This document shows positions 52,127 to 60,149 of a DNA stretch of 64,000 nucleotides, one piece after another. Made by a program: the position numbers and the translations under genes. Location: positions 1 to 64,000 of the forward strand of contig NZ_JAAVVE010000007.1 in assembly GCF_018449795.1 (NCBI RefSeq), given 5' to 3'. This DNA is from Sphingomonas sp. dw_22. GTDB taxonomy: Bacteria > Pseudomonadota > Alphaproteobacteria > Sphingomonadales > Sphingomonadaceae. The notes beneath the pieces were generated by a model. That model was not told where the DNA came from. It did no database searches and saw only the letters and a program-made list of their open reading frames with translations. Positions within the stretch are counted from its first letter, which is position 1; the number at the start of each line of letters is the position of its first letter.

Positions 52127-52459
52127 CTACGCCTTCACATAGACCCAGGCGCGCTTGCCCGAGGCGAGGGGGGCTTCGATGCGGCGGTAATTCTCGCTCT
52201 CGTAGATGTCGGCGGCGGCCAGCTCCTGCGGAGTCAGGTGGAAGACCTTGCCGGGGATCGGCGCGCCCGCGCCGGGCACCAGCGCGAGATGTGTCTCGAT
52301 CCCGCTGGCATCGAGCACGGCTGGATCGCGGATCTGGATCTCGATCGCCTCGAAGCCGTGGAGCGCATCGTCCTCGCCTTCGAGCAGCCGCCCGAACGAG
52401 GAGAGCTGGACGCTCTCAAGCTGGAGCGTGCCGTAGGAGAAGAGCAGTTCGGTCGTCAT
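52127..52459 (-). CDS. Gamma-glutamylcyclotransferase-like (AIG2-type) protein
   Basis: 110 residues. ELLFSYGTLQLESVQ has the family YGTL motif for substrate binding, and PIPGKVFHLTPQELAAADIYES contains the segment in which the catalytic acid sits, here probably Glu/Asp near DIYESENY. It is a small cytosolic GGCT-fold protein; activity on gamma-glutamyl peptides is inferred. ATG 52459 overlaps the stop of the upstream acyltransferase-like gene (ATGA), so both are translated together. Its stop lies next to the convergent S9 peptidase stop. Confidence 0.85.
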   Translation of the reverse strand: MTTELLFSYGTLQLESVQLSSFGRLLEGEDDALHGFEAIEIQIRDPAVLDASGIETHLALVPGAGAPIPGKVFHLTPQELAAADIYESENYRRIEAPLASGKRAWVYVKA

Positions 52460-53601
52460 AGGCGCAGATGGATGCCGCGCCGGTGGAGGGGAAGCAAGGC
52501 GGTGATAATGATTAGCAATACGATCGCCGCATAGACGAAGGAGGCGAGCCAGGGGTTGAGGATCACCTGCAGGAGATGCGCGAAGCACCAGCCCTGGAGC
52601 GTGTCCCGCCCGACGAACAGCTTGAACCCGGCGATGCCGATCAGCAGTGACAGGACATAGCCCAGGATCGCATTCATCCCCAGCACATGGAGCGGGTAGA
52701 GCGGCTTGCGGAGCGCCGGCCTCCGTGCGGCGATCGTCGCCAGCGCGAGCAGCATCGCCGAGAGGCCGGAGGTGAACAGCGCGAAGCTGCTGGTCCATAG
52801 CTTCTTGTTGAGCGGGAAGACCGGATGGAGCGCGAGGCCGAGCAGCGCCAGCGCGGCTCCAGCCAGCGCGATCCGCGCCGTCGCGCGCTCGGGCGCCGCT
52901 TTCCAGATTGCTGCGGCCAGCATCCCGAACAGCACATTGGCGAGGGCAGGGATCGTCGAAAGCAGTCCCTCGGGATCATAGACGACATTGCCCGCCGCAT
53001 CGGTGCCGCCGCGCCACATATGCGCGGTGGTCAGCAGGGCGCGATCGACATAGCCGGCCAGATTGCCCTCAGGGCTGAGCTGTCCCGCGCCGAAGCCGGG
53101 GACAGGAACCAAGGTCATCAGCCCCCAATAGAGCAGCAGCGCACCGACCGCGGTGCTCAGGATCGCCGGTACGTTCAGATGCGAACGATTAGCAGTATCC
53201 CGCTTTGCGGTCAGGATGGCGAGGCTTGCGGCGAGCGCATAGCAGAGCCCGATCCGCTCCAGCACGCCGAGCACCCGGAAGTTGGCGATGTCGGGACGGA
53301 CAAGGAACTGGAACGCCCAGCCGATCGCGATCAGCGCCAGTGTCCGCCGCGCGATCCGGAGCCAGATCGCGGCATCGATCCGCTTGGGGAAGGAAAGCCC
53401 GAGCGCCACGCCGACTGTGAACAGGAAAGCAGGAAAGACGAGGTCGGTCGGGGTGAAGCCGTGCCACTCGGCATGATCGAGCGGCCACCAAACATAGTCC
53501 CAGCTCCCCGGCGTGTTGACGACGATCATCCCCGCGACCGCGAGCCCACGGAAGATGTCGAGCCCGGCGAAGCGCGGGGTGGTGCTGTTTCCGTCGGCCA
53601 T
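52456..53601 (-). CDS. Heparan-alpha-glucosaminide N-acetyltransferase-like membrane protein (NagX/DUF5009)
   Basis: 381 residues with about 10 membrane helices. FAGLDIFRGLAVAGMIVVNTPGSWDYVWWPLDHAEWHG in parts is the hallmark of the HGSNAT/YeiB-like acyltransferase family, with the conserved FRGL and the HA motif. FTPTDLVFPAFLFTVGVAL and GVLERIGLCYALA follow. It is thought to transfer acetyl groups to sugars across the membrane. GGGAGG lies five bases before ATG 53601. It overlaps the next gene. Confidence 0.87.
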   Translation of the reverse strand: MADGNSTTPRFAGLDIFRGLAVAGMIVVNTPGSWDYVWWPLDHAEWHGFTPTDLVFPAFLFTVGVALGLSFPKRIDAAIWLRIARRTLALIAIGWAFQFLVRPDIANFRVLGVLERIGLCYALAASLAILTAKRDTANRSHLNVPAILSTAVGALLLYWGLMTLVPVPGFGAGQLSPEGNLAGYVDRALLTTAHMWRGGTDAAGNVVYDPEGLLSTIPALANVLFGMLAAAIWKAAPERATARIALAGAALALLGLALHPVFPLNKKLWTSSFALFTSGLSAMLLALATIAARRPALRKPLYPLHVLGMNAILGYVLSLLIGIAGFKLFVGRDTLQGWCFAHLLQVILNPWLASFVYAAIVLLIIITALLPLHRRGIHLRL

Positions 53602-53685
53602 TGGTCCTCCCTTGCGCGAGCATGGAGCGGTCCGGGCGGGAGGGCAATCGCTTGGATATCGAGAGGCAGCGCACGCACCAGCTTC

Positions 53686-53798
53686 GTCACCCCGGCCGCA
53701 GTTGCCCCCGGGGTCCACCGGGATGCTGGGAGAGCCGCTGGAGGCGTGAGGGGGGGCTCTGGAGGATAAGTGGACCCCGGCACTGCGGCCGGGGTGAC
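53686..53798. repeat. Imperfect long inverted repeat
   Basis: The left arm 53686-53718 (GTCACCCCGGCCGCAGT...GGGGTCCAC) pairs with the right arm 53770-53798 (GTGGACCCCGG...GGCCGGGGTGAC) with one small bulge. A second pair, AGAGCC/GGCTCT, lies inside. It stands between engB and the NagX-like gene, both leftward. It is similar in style to the 15814-15899 element but of different sequence, so it belongs to another family or acts as an engB terminator. Confidence 0.75.
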
Positions 53799-53820
53799 GG
53801 ACAGAGGAGAACCGGCGATC

Positions 53821-54459
53821 CTAGCCGATCGATTCCAGCACGGCGGCGCGGAGTTCGGGGATGCCCATGCCCTTCTCGCTCGACGTGACGAGGATGTCGG
53901 GATGCGCGGCGGGCCGCTTGCGCGCCTCTTCGGCGGTCTGCAGCGTGATTTCGGCAAGCACGCTCGCCTTGATCTTGTCGGCCTTGGTCAGGACGATGCG
54001 ATAGCTCACTGCCGCCGCGTCGAGCATGTCGAGGATCTCGCGATCGACATCCTTGATGCCATGGCGCGAATCGATCAGCACCAGCGCGCGCTTCAGCGCC
54101 TGCCGTCCGCGCAGGAAGTCGTTCACCAGATAGCGCCACTTGCGGACCATGTCCTTGGGCGCCTTGGCGAAGCCGTAGCCGGGCATGTCGACCAGCCGGA
54201 ATTTGAGCGGTTCGCCCACGTCGAAGAAGTTGAGCTCCTGCGTCCGCCCCGGCGTCACCGAGGTACGCGCCAGGCTGTTGCGCCCGGTGAGCGCGTTGAG
54301 CAGCGACGACTTGCCGACGTTCGAACGGCCGGCGAACGCCACCTCGGGCACATCGGGATCGGGCAGATGCTCGAGTGCGGGCGCCGATTTCAGGAAGGCG
54401 ACGGGGCCGGCGAAGATCTTCCGCGCGGCCTCGATCGCTTCGGGTTCGAAAGCGGTCAC
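53821..54459 (-). CDS. engB: Ribosome biogenesis GTPase EngB (YihA/YsxC)
   Basis: 212 residues. [20 protein letters not shown] is the P-loop (G1), [16 protein letters not shown]2, [14 protein letters not shown]3, and [10 protein letters not shown]4. It acts late in 50S assembly. The start is GTG 54459, overlapping the yidC stop (GTGA). Last of the rpmH-rnpA-yidD-yidC-engB cluster. Confidence 0.95.
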   Translation of the reverse strand: MTAFEPEAIEAARKIFAGPVAFLKSAPALEHLPDPDVPEVAFAGRSNVGKSSLLNALTGRNSLARTSVTPGRTQELNFFDVGEPLKFRLVDMPGYGFAKAPKDMVRKWRYLVNDFLRGRQALKRALVLIDSRHGIKDVDREILDMLDAAAVSYRIVLTKADKIKASVLAEITLQTAEEARKRPAAHPDILVTSSEKGMGIPELRAAVLESIG

Positions 54460-56177
54460 TTTGCCGCCACTTCCTTCTTCTTCACCGGCTCCTTGAGCTG
54501 CGGGTGCCGCGAATAGAGCCATTGCTGCTGGAGCACGGTGATGACGTTGGAAGTGATCCAGTAGACCTGCAGGCCTACCGCGAACGGCGCCATCAGGAAC
54601 ATCATCATCCATGGCATGATCGCGAAGATCTGCTTCTGCATCTCGTCCATCGGCGCCGGATTGAACTTCATCTGGAAGTACATCGAGATGCCGAGCAGCA
54701 CCGGCACCACGCCGATCGCCAGGAACGAGGGCGGGGTGAAGTGGAGATAGCCGAACAGATTGACGATCGTCGCGGGATCGGGCGCCGACAGATCCTTGAT
54801 CCAGCCGATGAACGGCTGGTGCCGCATCTCGATCGTCAGCAGCAGCACCTTGTAGAGCGCGAACATGATCGGGATCTGGAGCAGGATCGGCAGGCAGCCC
54901 GCGAGCGGGTTCACCTTCTCTTCCTTGTAGAGCTTCATGATCTCCTGCTGCTGGCGCTGCTTGTCCTCCTTGTAGCGCTCCTGCAGCGCCTTCATCTTCG
55001 GCTGGAGCGTACGCATCCGGGCCATCGATTCGAATTGCTTGTGCGCGATCGGGAAGAGCAGGCCGCGGATCGTGATCGTCAGCAGGATGATCGCGACGCC
55101 GAAATTGCCGACCATGCGGAACAGCCAGTCGAGATAGTAGAAGATCGGCTGCTCGATCATGCCGAACCAGCCCCAGTCGATCGCGCGGTCGAACTGCACG
55201 ATGCCGAGCTTGTCCTGATATTCGTCGAGCTGCTTCACTTCCTTCGCGCCGGCGAAGAAGCGGCTGGAATAGGTGACCTTCTTGCCCGGCGCGAGATCGA
55301 GCGGCTGGGCGAGGCGATAATCGGCCTGATAGGCCTGGGCGGTGGTGCCGCGCTGCTGGAGCTGGACGGGCACGCGCTGATCGGGGACGAGCGCGGTCAG
55401 CCAGTAATGGTCGGTATAGCCGACCCAGCCGCCGGTCGTGGCGAACTGCTTGGGCTCCGCCTCGGTGTCCTTCCAGTTGATATAGTCGGCGGCGCCATTG
55501 TAGACCGCGATCGGGCCGACATGGGCGGCCCATTGATCGACGTCGAGCGAGCGCGCGGAACGCGATACCAGCGCATAGGGCGTCACCGAAACCGGCGCGC
55601 TGCCGACATTCGCCACGGTCTGCTTGATGCTGAACATATAGTCCGGATCGACCGACAGCTCGATGCGGAAGACCTGGCCGGTGGCATTGGTCGCGGTGAG
55701 CGTCACCGGCGTCGTCGGGGTGAGCTTCTGCGCGCTCGCCTGCCACACCGTGTCCGGCCCCGGCGCCTGGATGCCCGAAGCCTGCCAGCCGAACTGCGCA
55801 TAATAGGAGCCCGCCGCGCCGCTGGGCGAGAGCAGGCGGATCGGCGGCGAATTCTTGCCGACCGTCTCGTCATATTTGACGAGCACCAGGTCGTCGATCC
55901 GCGCACCCTTCAGGTTGATCGTGCCCTTGAGCTTGGGCGTGTCGATCTGGACGCGCGGCGTTTCGGCCAGCACGGCCTTGCGATCGCGCAGCGCGCCTGC
56001 CGAATCGGCACCAGGATCGGCCGTCGGATTGGGCAGGGGGACGGACTTGCCGTTCACCACCTTGGTCGGCGCCGGCTGCTGCTGGGGGAAGACCCAGTGC
56101 ATGATCGTCGGCCAGCCGAACAGGATGAGCGCGGCAAACAGCGCGAAGATCACGAAATTCTTTTGGTCGTCTTTCAC
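54456..56177 (-). CDS. yidC: Membrane protein insertase YidC
   Basis: 573 residues. Helix 1 is [18 protein letters not shown], then a large periplasmic domain (about 60-345). The conserved insertase core follows with [43 protein letters not shown]-like [23 protein letters not shown] in parts, and [24 protein letters not shown]. The core Arg is present. GTG 56177 was chosen because a GGGGA site lies eight bases upstream and [11 protein letters not shown] is the family start. Confidence 0.95.
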   Translation of the reverse strand: MKDDQKNFVIFALFAALILFGWPTIMHWVFPQQQPAPTKVVNGKSVPLPNPTADPGADSAGALRDRKAVLAETPRVQIDTPKLKGTINLKGARIDDLVLVKYDETVGKNSPPIRLLSPSGAAGSYYAQFGWQASGIQAPGPDTVWQASAQKLTPTTPVTLTATNATGQVFRIELSVDPDYMFSIKQTVANVGSAPVSVTPYALVSRSARSLDVDQWAAHVGPIAVYNGAADYINWKDTEAEPKQFATTGGWVGYTDHYWLTALVPDQRVPVQLQQRGTTAQAYQADYRLAQPLDLAPGKKVTYSSRFFAGAKEVKQLDEYQDKLGIVQFDRAIDWGWFGMIEQPIFYYLDWLFRMVGNFGVAIILLTITIRGLLFPIAHKQFESMARMRTLQPKMKALQERYKEDKQRQQQEIMKLYKEEKVNPLAGCLPILLQIPIMFALYKVLLLTIEMRHQPFIGWIKDLSAPDPATIVNLFGYLHFTPPSFLAIGVVPVLLGISMYFQMKFNPAPMDEMQKQIFAIMPWMMMFLMAPFAVGLQVYWITSNVITVLQQQWLYSRHPQLKEPVKKKEVAAK

Positions 56178-56199
56178 CGAATATTCCCCGGAAGATCCA

Positions 56200-56412
56200 T
56201 CATGGCACGGGATCGTAGCCGTGCCCGCCCCATGGATGGCAGCGCGCGATTCGCTTGACGGCGAGCCAGCCGCCCTTGGCCGCCCCATAGCGGCGAAGCG
56301 CCTCGATTGCATAGGCCGAACAGCTCGGGCTGTAGCGGCAGCTTGGCGGCAGGATGACCGACGGGCCGAGTTGCCAGCCGCGCGCGATCAGGATGAGCAG
56401 GCGGGCGATCAT
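56200..56412 (-). CDS. yidD: Membrane protein insertion efficiency factor YidD
   Basis: 70 residues. LPPSCRYSPSCSAYAIEALRRYG and KRIARCHPWGGHGYDPVP are the family signatures with three conserved Cys (C-R-Y-x-P-x-C, R-C-H-P). It is a small amphipathic inner-membrane protein that helps YidC. It lies between rnpA and yidC. An 11-codon frame (ATG 56444) overlaps both the rnpA stop and the yidD start and may couple them. Confidence 0.93.
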   Translation of the reverse strand: MIARLLILIARGWQLGPSVILPPSCRYSPSCSAYAIEALRRYGAAKGGWLAVKRIARCHPWGGHGYDPVP

Positions 56413-56440
56413 TGCGTCACACCCTTGTCGGAGGTTCCGC

Positions 56441-56920
56441 TCATCGCTTCACCTTGGCCAGCGCCTTGGCGAGCTCTGCCTTCAGATCGGAAAAGTCGCG
56501 CTCGATCCCGCCGTTCCGGCCGATCAGCACATGGTCCGCGCCGGGCAGGCCGGCGGTGGGCAGCACTTCGCGCGCAAGGACACGGAAGCGGCGCTTCATG
56601 CGATTGCGGACGACGGCGTTGCCGACTTTCCTGGAAACGGTGATGCCGATTCGCATGGTCGCGTCGGCATCCTCGCGATCGCGAACGAGCAGGACGAAGC
56701 CGGGCATGGGTGCCCGCTTCCCCGCGTTCGCGGCGAGATAGTGCTTGCGCTCGGTAAGCCGAACGAGGCTGACGGGCTTTAGGCCGACAGCTTGTTGCGG
56801 CCGCGGGCGCGGCGGGCGCGGATCACCTTGCGGCCGCCCGGGGTCGCCATCCGCGTGCGGAAGCCGTGCCGGCGCGCACGCACCAGATTGCTCGGCTGAA
56901 AAGTCCGCTTCATCGCTCAT
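56441..56920 (-). CDS. rnpA: Ribonuclease P protein component, extended frame containing rpmH
   Basis: The conserved RnpA region ([53 protein letters not shown], and VLIGRNGG) spans about 56441-56780. No ATG, GTG, TTG or CTG exists in frame between MSDEADF (ATG 56920) and this region; the next ATG, in APMPGF, would remove the first conserved strand. ATG 56920 lies 7 bases upstream of the rpmH start, so rpmH would be nested in another frame. The encoded extra about 47 residues are Pro/Arg-rich with no homology. Start is thus uncertain. RnpA binds RNase P RNA. Confidence 0.8.
   Translation of the reverse strand: MSDEADFSAEQSGACAPARLPHADGDPGRPQGDPRPPRPRPQQAVGLKPVSLVRLTERKHYLAANAGKRAPMPGFVLLVRDREDADATMRIGITVSRKVGNAVVRNRMKRRFRVLAREVLPTAGLPGADHVLIGRNGGIERDFSDLKAELAKALAKVKR
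56779..56913 (-). CDS. rpmH: 50S ribosomal protein L34
   Basis: 44 residues, canonical length: [19 protein letters not shown], then the Arg/Gly-rich [24 protein letters not shown] ribosome site lies seven bases before ATG 56913. Its end overlaps the rnpA frame. Confidence 0.97.
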   Translation of the reverse strand: MKRTFQPSNLVRARRHGFRTRMATPGGRKVIRARRARGRNKLSA

Positions 56921-57000
56921 CCTCGAGTATCTAGAACGTAAAATGGCCACCACTAGGGCGGCCGTGTGTGGGGTGCCCATACGGACGTCCGCCGCGGAAG

Positions 57001-57330
57001 TCAACGCGGGTCCAGCGGAAAACCGGGCGCGGCGGCCTCGGCCCTGGCGATTTCCGCCTCCTTGGCACGTTGCCGGCGCCGGCGGAAGCTGCGGCGGCGC
57101 AGCGCCATGTCCGCATAATGGCCGAATCGGGGGAAGCGGCGCTTCAGCCGCACGAAGCGTCCGCGCGCCCATTGCGAGTTCTGGAGCACCAGCACCAAGC
57201 CTGCGGCGAACACGAGGATGCCGCCCGGCCCCGGAAGGATGCCCACCACCGGCGACGCCGCCATCACCAGCAGTCCGGTCACGAGCAATATCGTGCGGAC
57301 GAACGGGCTGCGGAGGCGGGCACGTGACAT
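57001..57330 (-). CDS. PGPGW-type small membrane protein
   Basis: 109 residues. Two hydrophobic segments, FVRTILLVTGLLVMAASPVVG and PGPGGILVFAAGLVLVLQNS, flank the PGPG turn that names the family. A very basic C-terminus follows (RLKRRFPRFGHYADMALRRRSFRRRRQR). Its charge suggests a cytoplasmic tail on a hairpin membrane protein. Role unknown. It lies just upstream of rpmH on the same strand and opposite to comM. Confidence 0.75.
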   Translation of the reverse strand: MSRARLRSPFVRTILLVTGLLVMAASPVVGILPGPGGILVFAAGLVLVLQNSQWARGRFVRLKRRFPRFGHYADMALRRRSFRRRRQRAKEAEIARAEAAAPGFPLDPR

Positions 57331-57464
57331 AGCTGGAATGTGGGTGGCGTGTGTTGGTCCTGCAAGACAGGGATGCGGGACAGGGCGGGTGCCTCCATTA
57401 CGGCTGCGATCCATTCCACAATGGAGAAAAGCGGTTATGGTCGGGCCTTCAGGGGGAGGCGGAT

Positions 57465-58973
57465 TTGGTCGCGAGCGTATCGACGGTTGCGTATCTGGGG
57501 CTCGAGGCGCGCGCGGTGGAGGTGCAGTGCAATCTCGTCGCCGGCCTGCCGAAATTCGTGGTGGTGGGTCTGCCCGACAAGGCGGTGGGAGAGAGCCGCG
57601 AGCGCGTCCGTGCAGCCATGTCGGCGATCGGCCTGGCGCTGCCGCCCAAGCATATCGTCCTCAACCTGTCGCCCGCCGACCTTCCCAAGGAAGGATCGCA
57701 TTTCGACCTGCCGATCGCGCTGGCGCTGCTGGGGGCGATGGGCGTCGTCGATGCCGAGACGCTGGCGGGCTATGTGGTGGTGGGCGAACTGGCGCTCGAC
57801 GGCCGGATCGCGCCGTCGCCGGGGGTGCTTCTGGCGGCGCTCCATGCGGGCGAGATCGGCAAGGGACTGGTCTGCCCCGTGGAGCAGGGGGCGGAGGCAG
57901 CCTGGGCAGGGCAGGCCGAGGTGGTCGCCGCGCCCGACCTGATTGCGCTGCTCAACCATTTCAAGGGCAACCAGTTGCTCGCCGCCCCGCCGCCGGGAGA
58001 AGCCGATGCGCCCGGCATCGGACCCGATCTCGCCCAGGTGAAGGGCCAGGAGACCGCCAAGCGCGCGTTGGAGATCGCCGCGGCGGGCGGGCACAACATG
58101 CTGATGGTCGGGCCGCCCGGCGCGGGCAAGTCGCTGCTCGCCTCGTGCCTGCCCGGCATATTGCCGCCGCTCGACGCCGCCGAGGCGCTGGAGGTCTCGA
58201 TGGTCGCCTCGGTCGCGGGCACGCTGGCCGGCGGGCGCCTCACGCGGACGCGGCCCTTTCGCACGCCGCATCATTCCGCCTCGATGGCGGCGCTCACCGG
58301 CGGAGGGCTCAAGGTGAAGCCGGGTGAGGTGAGCCTGGCGCATCTGGGTGTGCTGTTCCTCGACGAGTTGCCCGAGTTCCAGCGCGCCGTGCTCGATTCG
58401 CTGCGCCAGCCGCTGGAGGCCGGCGTGGTCAGCGTCGCCCGCGCCAATGCCCATGTCACCTTCCCGGCGCGCGTCCAGCTCATCGCGGCGATGAACCCGT
58501 GCCGCTGCGGCCATCTCGGCGATCCCGCGCTCGCCTGCGCCCGTGCGCCGCGTTGCGCGGCGGACTATCAGGCCAAGGTATCGGGGCCGCTGCTCGATCG
58601 CATCGATCTGCATGTCGAGGTCCAGCCGGTCACCGCCGCCGATCTCGTCCTGCCGCCGCCCGCCGAGGGATCGGCCGAAGTCGCCGCGCGCGTGGCGATG
58701 GCGAGGGACGTGCAGACGGCGCGCTATCAGGGTGTGTCCGCGCGCACCAATGCCGAGGCCGAAGGCGACCTGCTCACCGCGCATTCGTCCCCGGACGAGC
58801 CCGGCCGCAAGCTCCTCGCCCAGGCGGCGGAGGCGATGCGCCTGTCCGCGCGGGGTTATACGCGGGTGCTTCGAGTCGCCCGCACGATCGCCGATCTCGC
58901 GGGCGTCGAAGGGGTGGGGCGCATTCATGTCGCCGAGGCGCTCAGCTATCGCCGCCAGCCGCCGAGAAATTGA
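57465..58973 (+). CDS. comM: YifB/ComM-family AAA+ ATPase (Mg-chelatase-like)
   Basis: 502 residues. The N-terminal LonB-like fold (VASVSTVAYLGLEARAVEV, LVAGLPKFVVVGLPDKAV) covers about 1-180. The AAA+ module has MLMVGPPGAGKSLLASCLPGILPP (Walker A), GVLFLDELPEFQRAVLDSLRQPLE (Walker B), and AAMNPCRCGHLGDP. ComM is a helicase that widens D-loops in natural transformation. TTG 57465 was chosen because GGGGGAGG lies five to six bases upstream and the N-terminus matches; no ATG fits. Confidence 0.93.
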   Translation: MVASVSTVAYLGLEARAVEVQCNLVAGLPKFVVVGLPDKAVGESRERVRAAMSAIGLALPPKHIVLNLSPADLPKEGSHFDLPIALALLGAMGVVDAETLAGYVVVGELALDGRIAPSPGVLLAALHAGEIGKGLVCPVEQGAEAAWAGQAEVVAAPDLIALLNHFKGNQLLAAPPPGEADAPGIGPDLAQVKGQETAKRALEIAAAGGHNMLMVGPPGAGKSLLASCLPGILPPLDAAEALEVSMVASVAGTLAGGRLTRTRPFRTPHHSASMAALTGGGLKVKPGEVSLAHLGVLFLDELPEFQRAVLDSLRQPLEAGVVSVARANAHVTFPARVQLIAAMNPCRCGHLGDPALACARAPRCAADYQAKVSGPLLDRIDLHVEVQPVTAADLVLPPPAEGSAEVAARVAMARDVQTARYQGVSARTNAEAEGDLLTAHSSPDEPGRKLLAQAAEAMRLSARGYTRVLRVARTIADLAGVEGVGRIHVAEALSYRRQPPRN

Positions 58974-59067
58974 AGCGCGGAGCGCATCGCGGAAAGACGA
59001 TTGCGCGCGCTCCGCTTTCGTGTTGGTCTTCGTCCGGTAGACAAGCGAATGTGAAGGGGGATGCGAA

Positions 59068-59508
59068 ATGGATTGGATGCTGTTGCCGCTCCGGCGCTAC
59101 GCCGACTTCCAGGGGCGTTCGCGCCGCATGGAATATTGGATGTTCACCCTGCTTATTATCCTGGCGTCGATCGTCTGGGGGATCGTGTTCGCGATTCTGG
59201 GTGGGTTTTCCGGTTTTAGCGAATATGGCGGGTCGTCCCTTTTCTCGGGCATCGCCGGGCTATGGGCGGTGGTCGGCGGCCTTGCCTATCTGGCGATCCT
59301 GATCCCCGGCATCGCGGTGCAGGTGCGTCGCTTCCACGATCGCGACATGTCCGGCTGGTTCGTGCTGCTCAACTTCATTCCCTATGTCGGCGGCCTGATC
59401 GTAATCGTGTTCATGTTGCTGGAGGGCACGCGCGGACCGAACCGATTCGGCCCGGACCCCAAGGATCCGCTGGCCAATGCCGAGGCGCTGGCCAGGGATT
59501 TCTCCTGA
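59068..59508 (+). CDS. DUF805 membrane protein
   Basis: 146 residues, about four membrane helices. WMLLPLRRYADFQGRSRRMEYWMFTLL and VQVRRFHDRDMSGWFVLLNFIPYVGGLIVIVFMLLEGTRGPNRFGPDP are the DUF805 hallmarks in segments (RxSRxEYW, RRxHDxxxSG, G-x-N-x-x-G-x-D). The function of the family is unknown. GGGGG lies seven bases upstream of ATG 59068. Directly precedes the tRNA-Leu gene. Confidence 0.9.
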   Translation: MDWMLLPLRRYADFQGRSRRMEYWMFTLLIILASIVWGIVFAILGGFSGFSEYGGSSLFSGIAGLWAVVGGLAYLAILIPGIAVQVRRFHDRDMSGWFVLLNFIPYVGGLIVIVFMLLEGTRGPNRFGPDPKDPLANAEALARDFS

Positions 59509-59560
59509 TCCGAGGGTGCTTGCGGGGGGCGGGCGCTTCGTATAGCCACGCCCCTTCGCT

Positions 59561-59645
59561 GCCCCTGTGGCGAAATTGGTAGACGCGACCGACTCAAAAT
59601 CGGTTGCCGCAAGGCATGCTGGTTCGAGTCCGGCCAGGGGCACCA
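59561..59645 (+). tRNA. tRNA-Leu (CAA)
   Basis: The acceptor pairs GCCCCTG with CAGGGGC, and CCA is encoded (59643-59645). The anticodon arm ACCGA-CTCAAAA-TCGGT gives anticodon CAA. A long variable arm (TGCCGCAAGGCA) and GGTTCGAGTCC T-arm are typical of leucine tRNAs. It reads TTG codons. Confidence 0.95.
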
Positions 59646-60149
59646 TTTCCGATCGAAACCGGGTGCTTCGGGCGTGCCGTGGGTTGCCGGAAGCTCTTCG
59701 CCGCTTCAACGCTACGACCCGATACTGCAGAGGTCGGCCTCGCAAATATCTAGTTCGTTTCGATCTCAATCGGATAGCGATCAATGCCGTATGGCGTTTG
59801 CTATACGCTCTTCCTCAAAAGTCGGCCCTTTGGTTCTGGCTAGTTTCGTCTAGCCCGCCAAGCCACGCCCTCAACTTGTCGGTCAATTGTATCAACAATA
59901 GGCGCTTGTCGGTCTGACGCAGACAATTGGCTTCCGCCACGATCCTTCAGGCGGGGAGCGCCATATCTCCACATTATCAGCCCGTCCGCACATCGGGCGG
60001 AATTACCTCCATATATTCAGTCAATTATCCTGACATCTCGTCCTCAAGCTGTCTGATAGATCAATAACGTTGACTCGAAATTTCAAAATGCGTTACAGAT
60101 ATATCAGATTGAAGCCGGGAATAACCGGTTCAGCGAGAGGGAGTGGATC
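59646..60149 (+). promoter_or_regulatory. AT-richer region between tRNA-Leu and TonB receptor
   Basis: About 500 bases without a convincing gene, distinctly lower in GC than its neighbours, especially 59740-60110. It must contain the promoter of the TonB receptor gene. Short near-repeats TGTCTGATAGATC / ATATATCAGATTG appear near 60050-60110 and may be operator-like. No attachment-site repeat of the tRNA 3' end is visible inside the window. Confidence 0.45.
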
